64,000 bases of DNA, taken from contig JACVTC010000222.1 of NCBI GenBank assembly GCA_016946835.1, positions 89,037 to 153,036 of the forward strand, in the 5' to 3' direction. The stretch is from Neocallimastix lanati (nom. inval.). Taxonomy: Eukaryota > Neocallimastigomycota > Neocallimastigomycetes > Neocallimastigales > Neocallimastigaceae. Positions 10,420 through 20,237 of the stretch are shown one piece after another. The notes below the pieces were generated by a model, which saw only the letters and a list, made by a program, of their open reading frames with translations, searched no databases and was not told the DNA's origin. Every line of letters begins with the position of its first letter. Within the stretch, counting starts at the first letter, position 1. Made by a program: the position numbers and the translations under genes.

Positions 10420-11045
10420 TATTATTATTATTTTTAATGATTATAATAATATACAACATATAAGGTGATATATATTTCATGGTAATGGTCTAAGAAATCA
10501 AATTTAATTTCTACTATATTACAGCAATCTTTTTTTTTTTTTTTTTTTTTAGTGAAAATATATTAATAACCATATTACAACAATCTTTTTTTTTTAATAA
10601 AAATTTATAAATAAATTACTATAAATTATTATTAATAATGTTTTTTTTTTTTTTTTTTTTTTATTTTATTTTAAATTATTTTATTTATAAATATTGAATA
10701 CATTTATATATAATTAAAATGATTTATCGATTCAATATTTCATTTTTTTATTAAACTTTAATTATTATAAAATTCACTTAGTTATAAAAATTTTCAATTA
10801 TCCAATATATTACAATATACTACAATATATTGATTCAATTATTTAATTGAAGTCTTATTATAAAATAAATAATTAATAAATAAATAATATTTAAATAAAT
10901 TTATAATTCTATTTAAATAAAAAAATAATAGCATTTAAATAAAATAACTTATTTAATAAGAGAAAATAAAACGCTTTATTATTAATTAAAGTTTATTTAT
11001 TATTATTTATTATTTAGAAATAGGCAATATTACAAAGATAAAAAA
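10175..11045. other. AT-rich intergenic DNA
   Basis: No gene seen. It holds several poly(T) runs (10381-10402, 10530-10550, 10641-10662). Confidence 0.6.
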
Positions 11046-11223
11046 TGTTTAACAAAATTAAACTTATTTATACTAATTGAGGCTTGATAATGATACAATG
11101 AAATTATTTTAACAATGAATTAAATAAAGTATTTCAAATACAAAGAGAATAATTAACACATAACGAAATAATATAATTAATATAATTTTTAAACAAATTT
11201 AATTAACTTCATATATTCTAACA
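11046..11223 (-). repeat. Ty1/copia LTR, approximate end
   Basis: On the minus strand the LTR begins TGTTAGAA (11223 downward), directly after a purine tract GGAGGGGGAA. The inner end is uncertain: TAAACA near 11046 would give about 178 bp, close to the LTR at 55926. AATAAAG-type polyadenylation signals lie further down near 10970, so the LTR may be longer. Confidence 0.5.
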
Positions 11224-11442
11224 TTCCCCCTCCAACCAGAATACTTTTTGTTAAAGATTTGGTCTGTAAATTTTGATCATCTTTTGGTCCGTTTAATTTC
11301 TTAGTTAAAGGATCTCCAGCGTAATCCGAGTCTGTTTAAGTTATTATTTTCACCTTTACCTTTATAAGTAATTTCATAATATTGTGTAGAATTAAGATAT
11401 TTTAAAATATTTATTACTTTTTTCCAGTCATCCATTGCCAGG
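11224..11442 (-). pseudogene. Ty1/copia RNase H C-terminal fragment
   Basis: Minus-strand translation gives DWKKVINILKYLNSTQYYE, then, after a small shift, DSDYAGDPLTKK, then TKSLTKSILVGGG up to the purine tract. The order ILKYL…DSDYAGD…LTK is typical of the copia RNase H end, where ADWAGD-like sequence is usual. Only the last 70 or so residues remain. The upstream end abuts a gypsy fragment on the opposite strand. Confidence 0.7.
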
Positions 11443-12091
11443 GGTTTTCGGAATGTCTTGCAACCTTACCGGTTGCGTATGCTATATCGGGCCTGGGAAA
11501 AAGAATGGTAAATCTGATGCCCCTCTCAAGAGTAGAAACTGAGAAGACAGAGGGTAAAGAATTTGACAATGATAGCCTCTTGAAACCAGAGATGTTGGTA
11601 GGATTCGATGACGATATCGATGGTGAAGCAAGTTACTTGGCTCTAACCATCAATTTCGTGGTTGATATCAAGCATTCCTACTGACAGGACAAGATGGCTC
11701 AAGAAATACTTAAAGATTTAGCAGAAGACTCAAGGAATAATTATAATAAAGGCATTGGCTAGAAGTAGATGGTCTTCTGGTAAGAAAAGAGAATCCTGAA
11801 CAAGTTTACATGCGCACAACATTTAGGAAGACTATAATTCAATTGAACCATGGCTCGGAATACGTAGGACACTTAGGTATTAATAAGATTTCGGACCCAG
11901 TATCAAGGAATTTCTACTAGCCGAAGATGAGAAAGGATATTTCAGGCTACGTGAAAGCTTGAAAAACCTACGCTGCTAAGAAGGACGATAGACACAAAAA
12001 ATATGGTACCACAGTAAGAGTTCAGGTTGCAGAACTACCCTGCCAAAAGGTACATTTAAATTTTTGCATGGATCTGCCAGTGAAAAGTAGA

Positions 12092-12275
12092 ATAATAAAC
12101 CCCAAAAACACAGGAAGTCCGTTACGCAATGCTGCTCACGGAGACAAGCGAGAAGATCGAGCACGGAACGCAGTGGAGCTTCGTAGATCTGTCGAGATTA
12201 GTCGGGAGTGAGCGAATGAAGTTGAACAAATCAATCAATTAAAAAAATAATAATAAAAAAAAGTATTTTTTGGGT
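12092..12275. mobile_element. GC-rich insert inside G1 integrase
   Basis: Compared with G2, roughly 150 bp of integrase core are replaced by about 140 bp of unusually GC-rich DNA (12110-12230) followed by an A-rich tail AAAAAAATAATAATAAAAAAAA. GC-rich body plus A-rich 3' tail suggests a retroposed 3' end of another non-LTR element. The segment is open in one frame (VRYAMLLTETSEKIEHGTQW…) to a TAA. I cannot name its family. Confidence 0.4.
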
Positions 12276-12478
12276 TTTAAAACCATAAGGTTGTAACTAC
12301 CGATCGAGGAATCAAGTTTACAAGTCAAGTATAGAAGAAACTACTAGAGTTCTTTGGGGCTGAAATAAATTATGCAACAACAAGCCACCACGAAACAGTA
12401 GGCCAAGTTGAAAGGAACAATGCCTACGTAGAGACTTACTTACGGTGCTTTGTTGGAACATATGACGATGAAAGTTGG

Positions 12479-13102
12479 ATGGATTACTTATTCTTAGCAG
12501 AGTTCTGTTATAACAATTTTATCCATGCTTCTACCCAACAGTCTCCCTTCCTTGCCTTGTATAACTACCAGATTCACAACTCCCCAAAAACAACAGACCT
12601 AGTACACTCGTTAGGCGAAGCAAAGGTAATCGATAATTTTGCCCACAACTTAGGAAACCTCAAGCATATATTGGAGATAGCTCAAACCAGATACCTGGAT
12701 AATATGGATATGACCAGAACGGATAACTACCCCAGGTATAGACTGTTGGACAAAGTGTGGTTAAAGAAACCAGAAAATTATGACGCATTACCCTTTTACA
12801 ATCTAACAACAAGGAAGTACGGTCAATTTAAGATGATAGGTGTCGAGGAAAATAAGAAGAATTATAGATTGGATATTAGTCGTTCACCATTCCCTAATAT
12901 CTATCCAGTGTTCCACATTAGTGAATTGGGATCATACTATAAATTGCAGAAAACATCGGTACCAGCTCCCACTGGTAATCAAACAATAATTCACATCCTA
13001 GGATCTAGGAAACATCAAGGACAATACCATTACCTGATTGTGTACAAGAACGATAAACAAGAGTGGGTAAACACCGACGTGATCGACGACAATCCTCACT
13101 AA
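12479..13102 (+). CDS. Gypsy integrase C-terminal part with chromodomain-like end (fragment)
   Basis: A 207-residue open frame, likely a piece of a longer polyprotein. It starts in the integrase core after the catalytic region (YLFLAEFCYNNFIHASTQQS) and continues through the GPY/F-type region with YPVFHISELG. It ends with a chromodomain-like motif (HILGSRKHQGQYHYLIVYK…WV). Chromodomains steer integration to particular chromatin. The first methionine is internal, so this is a relic of pol rather than a host gene. It is the best preserved part of G1. Confidence 0.75.
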   Translation: MDYLFLAEFCYNNFIHASTQQSPFLALYNYQIHNSPKTTDLVHSLGEAKVIDNFAHNLGNLKHILEIAQTRYLDNMDMTRTDNYPRYRLLDKVWLKKPENYDALPFYNLTTRKYGQFKMIGVEENKKNYRLDISRSPFPNIYPVFHISELGSYYKLQKTSVPAPTGNQTIIHILGSRKHQGQYHYLIVYKNDKQEWVNTDVIDDNPH

Positions 13103-13202
13103 CTCAGAGTTGTTAGAGGATTACCAAGATTTTAGTTATAGCTAATTTATTTGCTAACATCGTCAACCATTAGTAGCTTGCTCCTTAGGAGAGGTTTAAC
13201 CT

Positions 13203-13340
13203 TGTAACAGATACATGGTTAAACGTTATCAATCCAATGATATTATTATGGTAACGTAATGTACATAATAACAGTTAGCAATTCCAGCTAATAAAATAAA
13301 ATCTTTGTTTAGTTTTGTCAAGAAATGTACAATCCAGCTA
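13203..13340 (+). repeat. Start of G1 3' LTR
   Basis: TGTAACAG at 13203 follows a purine-containing tract (AGGAGAGG near 13187). It is about 100 bp past the chromodomain stop, as expected for a Ty3/gypsy 3' LTR. AATAAAATAAAA near 13291 could be its polyadenylation signal. The far end is unclear because an inverted gypsy element begins within about 40 bp. Confidence 0.5.
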
Positions 13341-13371
13341 TTTTCTTCCCTACAACGATTTTTCCAGGAAA

Positions 13372-13902
13372 CAATGTAAAAGTTCTTTCAATTAGTTCTC
13401 TTCATGTCGCTAATTCTTTCTGGAATTTTTTCTTCATAATCAGTTGTTAAACGTATATTTTTTCTTTTGTAATTTCTCCTATCTTTGAATTCGCTTTCAT
13501 AGTAAGGCTCGAGTAATTAAGATCAGCCCAATTGTTTTGTCTTTCGTTGATAAAGTAACGAAGATATTGTTCCAATATCTCGTTCACCCTCTCCGTTTGA
13601 TCATATGTTTAAGGATGATTAGCAATAGAAAGAGAATGTTAAATGTCATAAAGACTACATAGTCTGTTCTAAATCGCAGAAGTAAACTGAGAACCTATGT
13701 CAGAAATTATAGATTCCAGTAAACCGTGTAAACGAAAAATAGTAGAAAGAAAAGCGTCAGCGGCAATGGCAGCAGTAGGAAGAAAGCGAAAGGGAATAAA
13801 ATGTGCCATTTTAGTTAAACGATCTACAACAACCATAATACAAGTAAGATCTTTAGATTTTAGCAGATCAACAATAAAATCCATAGATAATTCGGACCAC
13901 GG
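13372..13902 (-). pseudogene. G3 integrase core and C-terminal region
   Basis: The 71-residue frame at 13669-13884 has MDFIVDLL…VVVDRLTKMAHFIPF (first catalytic Asp region) and IISDIGSQFTS, where the family has SDRGSQFTS, so the conserved Arg is replaced by Ile. Downstream frames continue through NHP, LRYFINERQNNWADL and a broken C-terminus. Stops and shifts make it non-functional. Confidence 0.75.
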
Positions 13903-14507
13903 TGCAAAGAATCCGACAATTAAAACAGATTATAACAATAAAAAAACACTTTACAATTTAAACAAATAAGTAAATTCTTTTATTATTAAATTCTTTTTAT
14001 TAATTATAAATTTCTTTTATGTTATTAACTCTAAAATAGTTAATAACTAATACATCGATTTAATTGAGAAAAATTACACATATTTATATTTTTTCTTATT
14101 AATATATAATGTTATTTAATAATATATATAAAGCTATTTATTTATAAACAAAAGATTTTTTAATTAATAATTTTTATTATTTATTAATTTACTATAACTA
14201 AAATTAATTTTTTAAACTCTTTATTTTATTTATTATTTTAATACTTATAATAAATATATATATTTAATATTGAAAAACTATTTTTATAAATATTAACTAT
14301 TTAATATTATTCCTAAATTAATATTTAACTATTTAAAACTAAACTAAGTTAACTAAACTAATTAAAAAATATTTTCAATTTAAAAAATAATTAATAAATT
14401 TTATTTCAATAAATTTTATATAAAAAAATAATTCATATACATTAAATAAATTAATTGTACGAAAAATTAAGCTATTTAATGTATTAAAGATTTATTAAAT
14501 CTTTACA
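13903..14507 (-). mobile_element. Solo LTR, 605 bp, in G3 integrase
   Basis: The plus strand starts TGCAAAGAATC and ends TCTTTACA, and both flanks carry the 5-bp duplication CACGG (13898-13902, 14508-14512). Removing the LTR and one flank rejoins the integrase frame between NKP and WSELSMDF. It is the reverse complement of the solo LTR at 50844-51432, with moderate divergence and the first TGT mutated to TGC. Confidence 0.9.
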
Positions 14508-15145
14508 CACGGTTTATTCGGTGTAGAAAGGGGTGAAAGTAAACCGTAAGGTTTATGACATAGGACCTTGCTTTTACAACAAATCTCACAAGAGCTAACA
14601 AACCTGGATATTGAATAATTTTAGCCACCAAAATTACAGGAAATAAGTTCAGACGTTTTTTTAATACCAAAATGACCAGCAGAAACTGAATCATTATGGA
14701 GTTCAAGAATCCTTGTTCTTAATGATTCAGGAACATAAATCAAGTTATCAAAAAGTAGAAATCCTTCCTCATCAATATTTATTTTATTTATATTATTGAT
14801 TGGAGGTAAAGATGAAGAATTGTTGTTTAAATAAGTTTTAATTTTACAAAATAATTCATCCGAATTTAATGAAGACAATATGGAATTAATGAGAGAATCA
14901 CTAGATTTTTTACTAATTATTAAACAACATTTTGAGACAGTTCGTAAATTGGCGAACAAATGATCATTTCTTCCAAAATGCAAATCGGGTTTACCAGACT
15001 TCTTTCCAGCATGATAAATAAGCTTATAATCGAATCTAGATAAAAATTCGTACCAACGAATTTGTCGTTGAAATAGAATTTCTTTGTTTTTTAGGGAAAG
15101 TAAGATTTTTATAATGTGTATAAACGATAAATTGATGTCGAGCAC
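14508..15145 (-). pseudogene. G3 RNase H end and integrase zinc-binding region
   Basis: The frame at 14621-15145 contains [25 protein letters not shown] (end of RNase H, longer segment not quoted in full) and FDNLIYVPESLRTRILELHN, then AGHFGIKKTSELI. These belong to the His-His-Cys-Cys integrase zinc region. The Cys pair (CEICCKSK) follows in a shifted frame at about 14560-14620. Expected order and spacing for gypsy pol are kept. Confidence 0.75.
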
Positions 15146-15790
15146 CTTCTAAGTAATGTCGCCATTCCTCAGTGCTAATTTAATTTCTAGCAACCCTTTA
15201 TCATAAATTAGGTAATTCTTTTGACATTTGGTTAAACTTTATGAGAGAAATACAGCAATATGTAATTTACCTTCAAATTCTTGAGATAGTACAGTTCCAA
15301 CAGCAAAGTTACTTGCTTCAGTTTCAACTATAAAAGGTTTATCTCTGTCAGAATTTCTTAAAATAGGAGCAGAAGTAAATAAATGCTTTAACTTATCGAA
15401 AGCGTCTTGTTAATCTTTACACTAAACAAATTGAACATTTTTTCTAATGAGTTTGTGAATAAGATTTTCGATTTTAGTAAGATCTTTTATGTAATGACGA
15501 TAATAATTGCAAAGACCGATGAATGATTGGACTTCCTTAACGTTTGTTGGAGAAGGCCGTTCTAAAATTGCTTTAATTTTTTCTATTAATTTTTAAACCA
15601 TCATTCAAGATTACATGTCCAAGGAAAGTGGTTTCCGATTTATCAAATTCACATTTCTCCAATTTCATAAACAAATTGTTTTCTAGTAATCTTATTAATA
15701 CCTTTTTAACATGTACTCTTGTGGCATGTGAAACGCTTATGGCTATGAGGTTTAATTATTTTCCTATCGAAAAATTCACCATCAGGACTT
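15146..15790 (-). pseudogene. G3 reverse transcriptase thumb and RNase H start
   Basis: Minus-strand frames show [19 protein letters not shown] (about 15620-15680), then EVQSFIGLCNYYRHYIKDLTK (15470-15540), then [19 protein letters not shown] (about 15280-15340), where Glu replaces the usual RNase H Asp (VETDASN). Stops and frameshifts are frequent. Confidence 0.75.
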
Positions 15791-15835
15791 GTTTGGCTAG
15801 TTTAAAGGACTAGTTTCCTCTGTAATATCTTCATT

Positions 15836-16262
15836 ATTATTATTAATATTTTGCTGGTAGTTATTTACGGGGTTATAATAATTATTAGAATTAAAATTTG
15901 AATTAAAATTTTGATTATTAAAATTATTATAATTTTTGTTATTAAAATTTTGATTATTAAAATTATTATAATTTTTGTTATTAAAATTTTGATTATTAAA
16001 ATTTTTATTTTTAAAAAGCTGATTATTAAAATATTGATTATTAAAATTTGGATTATTAAAGTTTTGATTTTTAAAAATTAGATTATTAAAATTTTAAGTA
16101 TTAAAATCTTGACTATTAATGTTTTGATTGTTGAAATTTGAGTGATAAAATTTTGATTAGTAAAGTTTTGATTATTAAAATTTAAATTGTTATAAAAACT
16201 TTGATTATTAAAATTACTAAGATTTTGATAATTAAAATTATTACTATTATTAAAATTATTAT
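15836..16262 (-). pseudogene. Asn/Phe-rich Gag tail of G3
   Basis: Minus-strand translation is a long run of FNNQNFNNKN-type repeats followed by NYYNPVNNYQQNINNNN. On the DNA this is a degenerate 15-30-bp repeat of AAAATTTTGATTATT type. Asn-rich low complexity is common between Gag and the zinc knuckle in gut-fungal gypsy elements. It ends with EDITEETSPLN and a stop. Confidence 0.55.
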
Positions 16263-17183
16263 ATATGTAAAGAATATATATAGAATTTTATTAGAGTTAA
16301 AATGTAACACAAAATTATATAGCAGGTACCTAAAAGTACTAATATCGAATAGACTTGTGGTATAGAATATATTTATTCAGAAAGTATAAATCACAAGAAT
16401 TTGTACCATTAAAACATAAAATTATATAAGTAAATTTACTTATCATATTTATAAATTATAAATGTTATTATTACTATTATTATTTATATAAATCATAAAA
16501 ACCGGTTTTCGGTAAAAAGTATAAATATGACTAAATTTTTCACTTAAAAAAATATTTTTAACTTCGTGCTTTTATTAATCAATTAATTAATAAAAAGTAC
16601 TTTGATATATTACAAATTTAATTGAGTAATTATTAATAAATAATTACTTTAAAATTTTTATTTTAATAAATTAATAAAACAAATTTTTATAAAACATTTT
16701 TTTACTTATTATTAATTTTTAGTGTTCCTTATTATTTTTACTATTGAGTACATCTAGTACTTTACAATAAAAGCACCTTTAATTTATAAATAATACCTGG
16801 CACTGAAACAAAAAATTCTTTGATAAATCTACTCTAGGAACCCCTGTTAAGGAACCCCATCCACTTTAGGAACCCCTGTAAAGAATCCTATCTACTTTAG
16901 AATCATCACTTTTTCTCTTAGAACTCTGTTAAATCTTGTGTATGAATATTAATATTTTTCAAGAATCCTTAAATTATTCTATTTATTATCCTTAATCACC
17001 ATCAGCATTTCTAGAATTATCATCCTTGGAATACAAATTATTAATCTTGAAATTAAATACTCACTTCTCTATTTCATAAAAGAAATTATCAAAATAATAT
17101 TTAATTAATACAAACACGGGATGTCTCATATAATACTTCTTTATCACATATTTTAAATATTTTATTTTATATATTTCAAAGTA
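16263..17183. other. Unassigned region between gypsy elements
   Basis: AT-rich but with GC-richer patches (16740-16910). It may include remnants of element ends. No gene is seen. A short tandem repeat within it is listed separately. Confidence 0.5.
16827..16904. repeat. 31-32-bp tandem repeat
   Basis: Units at 16827-16858 and 16859-16889 share ATCnACTnTAGGAACCCCTG, and a partial third unit (ATCTACTTTAGAATC) follows. The repeats are much GC-richer than their surroundings. Confidence 0.75.
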
Positions 17184-17640
17184 TGTAACCGACCCACGCT
17201 GGTAGGCAGAGACGTAAGACTTACGTTACAGCTCTTCGGTTGATAAACTGAATGAACAGCGATGCGGAAAAGAAATAAATAAAAGATTTAATATTAAAAA
17301 AATTTTTGAAAATTTAATTTTAATTGCTATATTCTTCTTTGACGACGAATTAAATTAATAATAAATCAATTTAAAAAGTAATTGCAAAAAAGTAAACAAA
17401 TTTAAGAAATTAATATTTGAGTATAGACAGTGTCAGCTTGCCAAATACTAATTTCATAAACTCTTATTTACTATTTTGCAAAAATTTTGTAGATAGTAAA
17501 CGCGAGTATCTCAAAGGACTCAACCTTTGAAAAATAGGTAATTACAACCTAGAACTATAGAACCTTCAACGCTTTAGGGTAACTACACACTTCAACAGGT
17601 GATAGTTTGTTCACTCACGCATAAAATAAGAGGTGGGTCA
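17184..17640 (+). repeat. Putative 5' LTR of gypsy element G4
   Basis: Begins TGTAACCGACCCACG and ends GTGGGTCA, so GACCCAC occurs inverted at the two ends. It contains a perfect 7-bp inverted repeat ACGTAAG-A-CTTACGT near 17211. It lies about 240 bp before the Gag start, as a 5' LTR should. No second copy is present to prove the boundaries. The sequence after it (GGTTCGATCCCTGA) may be the primer-binding region. Confidence 0.45.
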
Positions 17641-17880
17641 GGTTCGATCCCTGATAAAACCTTTGTGTCATTCTTGCGAAGTGACGTTAAAATTATATAG
17701 CTTTTATCTTTTATTTTAGGCTTTTATAAATTTATTTGCCTACTTGTTATAAGTAATAGAATTTGTTTTTTTTGTGTTATGATTATGTTTTAGTTATTTA
17801 ATTTTTATTCTTGTAAAAAATTGATTTATTATTATTACTTTCTAATATTTAAAAAAATAAATAATAAAACATACCTAAAG

Positions 17881-18640
17881 ATGGAACAAGACAATTTTGT
17901 TAATAATAATTCTGCTTTTAAAACTGGCTTTTCTGGAGACCGTTGTTTCTTTAAAGGATTTTTAGCCAAGATTGAGTTAGTTTTTATGCTATATTCTGAC
18001 AGATTTGCTTATAATGAAACAAAAGTTGTATACTTGATTACCCAACTCTATGGTTCAGCTATGAATTGTGCTGAATCTTTAATAGAAAACCGAGATCCAT
18101 GCTTGAACAACTATGAAGCATTTGTAGGAAGACTTAAAGCTATGTTTGGGAATATTGATGCCATCTTCATAACAAATCAAAAGTTACGAACAATTAAGTA
18201 AAAAAGACTTGGAGACATTAGAAAGTATATTCTTGAATTCAACAAGTATACTGATGAGTCTTCATGGAATGAAGAACTAAAATGTATGCATTTATTACTG
18301 GATTAAATGATCAAATGGCTACTAAGATACTTGAAATGTTCCCTGAACCTCAATCCCTTTATGCTCTACAAATAATTGCTGCTAGGATTGATTCTCGATT
18401 TTCAACCAGAAGACAATTCTTCAATCTTCAAAATCATTCAAATAATAATAACAATAATAATAGAAGACCTTCACCCAAAGTAAAACCAAAATTCAACATT
18501 CACAATTCATTATCAAAAGAAGAAAAGGATAGAAGAAGAAAAGAAAATCTTTACATGTACTGTGGTTTTTTATGAATATTCACTTAATAACTGTCCCTTA
18601 AGAAATAAATTCAAAAGCTCTTCAAGTAATGTACACATCA
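17881..18640 (+). pseudogene. G4 Gag
   Basis: The ATG at 17881 opens MEQDNFVNNNSAFKTGFSGD, followed by a retrotransposon-Gag-like helical region (TKVVYLITQLYGSAMNCAES). A TAA near 18199 and later shifts break it; 18282-18575 continues with an Asn run and Lys/Arg-rich segment. A single zinc knuckle is suggested by YMYCG (18552-18566) and SLNNCPL (about 18583-18603), but a stop interrupts it. Gag would package the RNA. Confidence 0.7.
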
Positions 18641-18699
18641 GTAATCCAGAACCTACTACTATTCCCAGGCCAAGAATTTCTGATCTTCCAAGCGTAAAC

Positions 18700-19030
18700 C
18701 TTCCAATTTATGAATTTACTATTAAAGTTAATAATTCTAAACAAAAACTAAAACTCTCCCTAATTCAGGATCTCAACTCAACTTAATCTTCATATATTTT
18801 ATTAAAGAATATAATATCCTTTATTCTACTCAATTGGATTTTCCTAGAGTCTCTGGAATTGGAGGTAAACAACAAATCTTAGGAAAAACTGAAAACCTCA
18901 CCAATTTCTATTCAATATGAAAACCATATTTGTAAAACACAATTTCATGTAGTTGACCTTCCACCTTATTGCGCTATTCTTGGAACAGAATGGCTTATTA
19001 CTCATAATCCTACTATGGACTTTACTTCAA
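18700..19030 (+). pseudogene. G4 retropepsin-type protease
   Basis: Frame fragments include YEFTIKVNNSKQKLKLSLIQ, then a degraded active-site loop (DLNST where D(S/T)GS(T/A) is expected), then FHVVDLPPY and AILGTEWLITHNPTMDF (about 18940-19025). This is the conserved end of gypsy proteases. The altered catalytic triad and frameshifts make it inactive. Confidence 0.65.
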
Positions 19031-20237
19031 AATAAACTTTCTTTTAAATCAAATCATTGTATTGCTAACTGTCTTGTTATTCCATCATCTTTTACTGCTT
19101 CTATTTGTAATGAAGAATATAACTCAAATAAGAATGAAGAACATAATGAGACAAATAATAATATTCAAAAAATATTACCTGCAAAACTTCTTCCATTCAA
19201 AGATGTATTTGACGAAAAATCTGTTAATGAATTACCTCTTCATTGTCCTTATGGTTGCGAGATTAAACTTAAACAAAATGTTAAACGTCATTATGGCTCA
19301 ATTTATCCCTTAACTGATAAAGAATCTCAAGTTTTAACGAAGTATAATATAGAAAATGAAAATAAAAGTCTTTATTAGAAAATCTAAATCTGCAGCCGCA
19401 GCTTCTGTTTTCTTTGTTCCTAAGAAAGACGTTAATGATCTTAGGCTAGTTGTAAATTATCGTCTTTTAAACGAAGTCACCATCCGAGATTCACATCCTT
19501 TTCCTTTAATTGATGATATGTTAGAAAACCTTAGTAAAGGCGAAGTCTTCTCTAAATTAGATCTTCGTTCAGCATATAATTTGATTAGGATAAAAGAATT
19601 TGAAGACATTATTGGTTCTTTCGTTTATTGTTTTATTGATGATATAATTATTTTTTCTCCCGATATGGATACTCACTTCCATTATCTTATTGAAGTTTTA
19701 AAAAGACTAAGAAAAGCTGGCTTATATGCAAAATTGGAAAAATGTGAAATTTGCGTACCATTCCTGGACTTCCTTGGTCATAGAATTTCTTCAGATGGAA
19801 TATTCATGGACCCTAAAAAAGTTTCTTCCATCTTAGAATGGCATATCCCTAAAAATGTAAAAGAATTACAATCATTTCTCAGACTAACGAATTATTATCG
19901 ACGATTTATTCCTAGCTTTGCATCCAATGCTCATCCTCTTCATTGTTTATTAAAGAAAAACTCTAAATTTAATTGGTATACTGAAATTCAAGTGGCGTTT
20001 GATAACATCAAATCAAAGTTTTCTTCAGCATCAGTTTTAGTCTATCCCAATTGTGATCTTCCTTTTCTTGTGGAGACTGAAAGTAGTAATTTTGAGATAG
20101 GAGCCCTTCTCTCACAAACTTCTTCTAAAGATAATAAAGTTCACCCAGTTTCATTCTTTTCTAGATCTCTAACTTCTGCTGAACGTAATTATCCTATCTA
20201 TGATAAAGAACTTTTAGCTATCGTAGAAAGCCCTTGA
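19031..20237 (+). pseudogene. G4 reverse transcriptase-RNase H with internal deletion
   Basis: The linker frame (18953-19378) ends with LPLHCPYGCEIKLKQN. The open frame 19356-20237 holds ASVFFVPKKD, FSKLDLRSAYNLIRIK (motif A Asp), then jumps directly to IIGSFVYCFIDDIIIFS (motif C). Some 40 residues including motif B are deleted in frame. Thumb (LKRLRKAGLYAKLEKCE, FLGHRISSDG) and RNase H start (PFLVETESSNFEIGALLSQ) follow. The loss of motif B, and Glu for Asp in RNase H, imply an inactive enzyme. Confidence 0.8.

Larger units (their letters stand above)
11443..13340 (+). mobile_element. Ty3/gypsy element G1 (chromovirus-like), 3' part
   Basis: Runs from the end of RNase H through integrase, chromodomain-like C-terminus, purine tract and LTR start. 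It aligns along its length with element G2 (51930-53190), for example …GFDDxxDGEASYLAL… and the FLAEF…HAST…SPFLALYNYQ segment. Upstream parts are lost at the junction with the copia fragment. Several stops interrupt the integrase core, and an unrelated GC-rich segment replaces part of it. Confidence 0.8.
13372..16262 (-). mobile_element. Ty3/gypsy element G3, decayed
   Basis: Reading right to left: Asn-rich Gag tail (16262-15836), reverse transcriptase thumb and RNase H (15790-15145), integrase zinc-binding region (15145-14508), integrase core and C-terminus (13902-13372). The front half of pol is missing between Gag and the RT thumb. A solo LTR (13903-14507) sits exactly in the integrase. 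It abuts G1 head-on. Confidence 0.8.

Noticed and set aside
13903-14507. Treating the 605-bp insert and its 589-bp relative as MITEs
   Set aside because: TG…CA ends with a short terminal repeat, 5-bp target duplications and about 600-bp length fit solo LTRs better than terminal-inverted-repeat DNA elements.
17591-17661. tRNA gene around the T-arm-like hairpin
   Set aside because: Only the T-arm fits. No matching 5' acceptor strand or A box is found 45-50 bases upstream.
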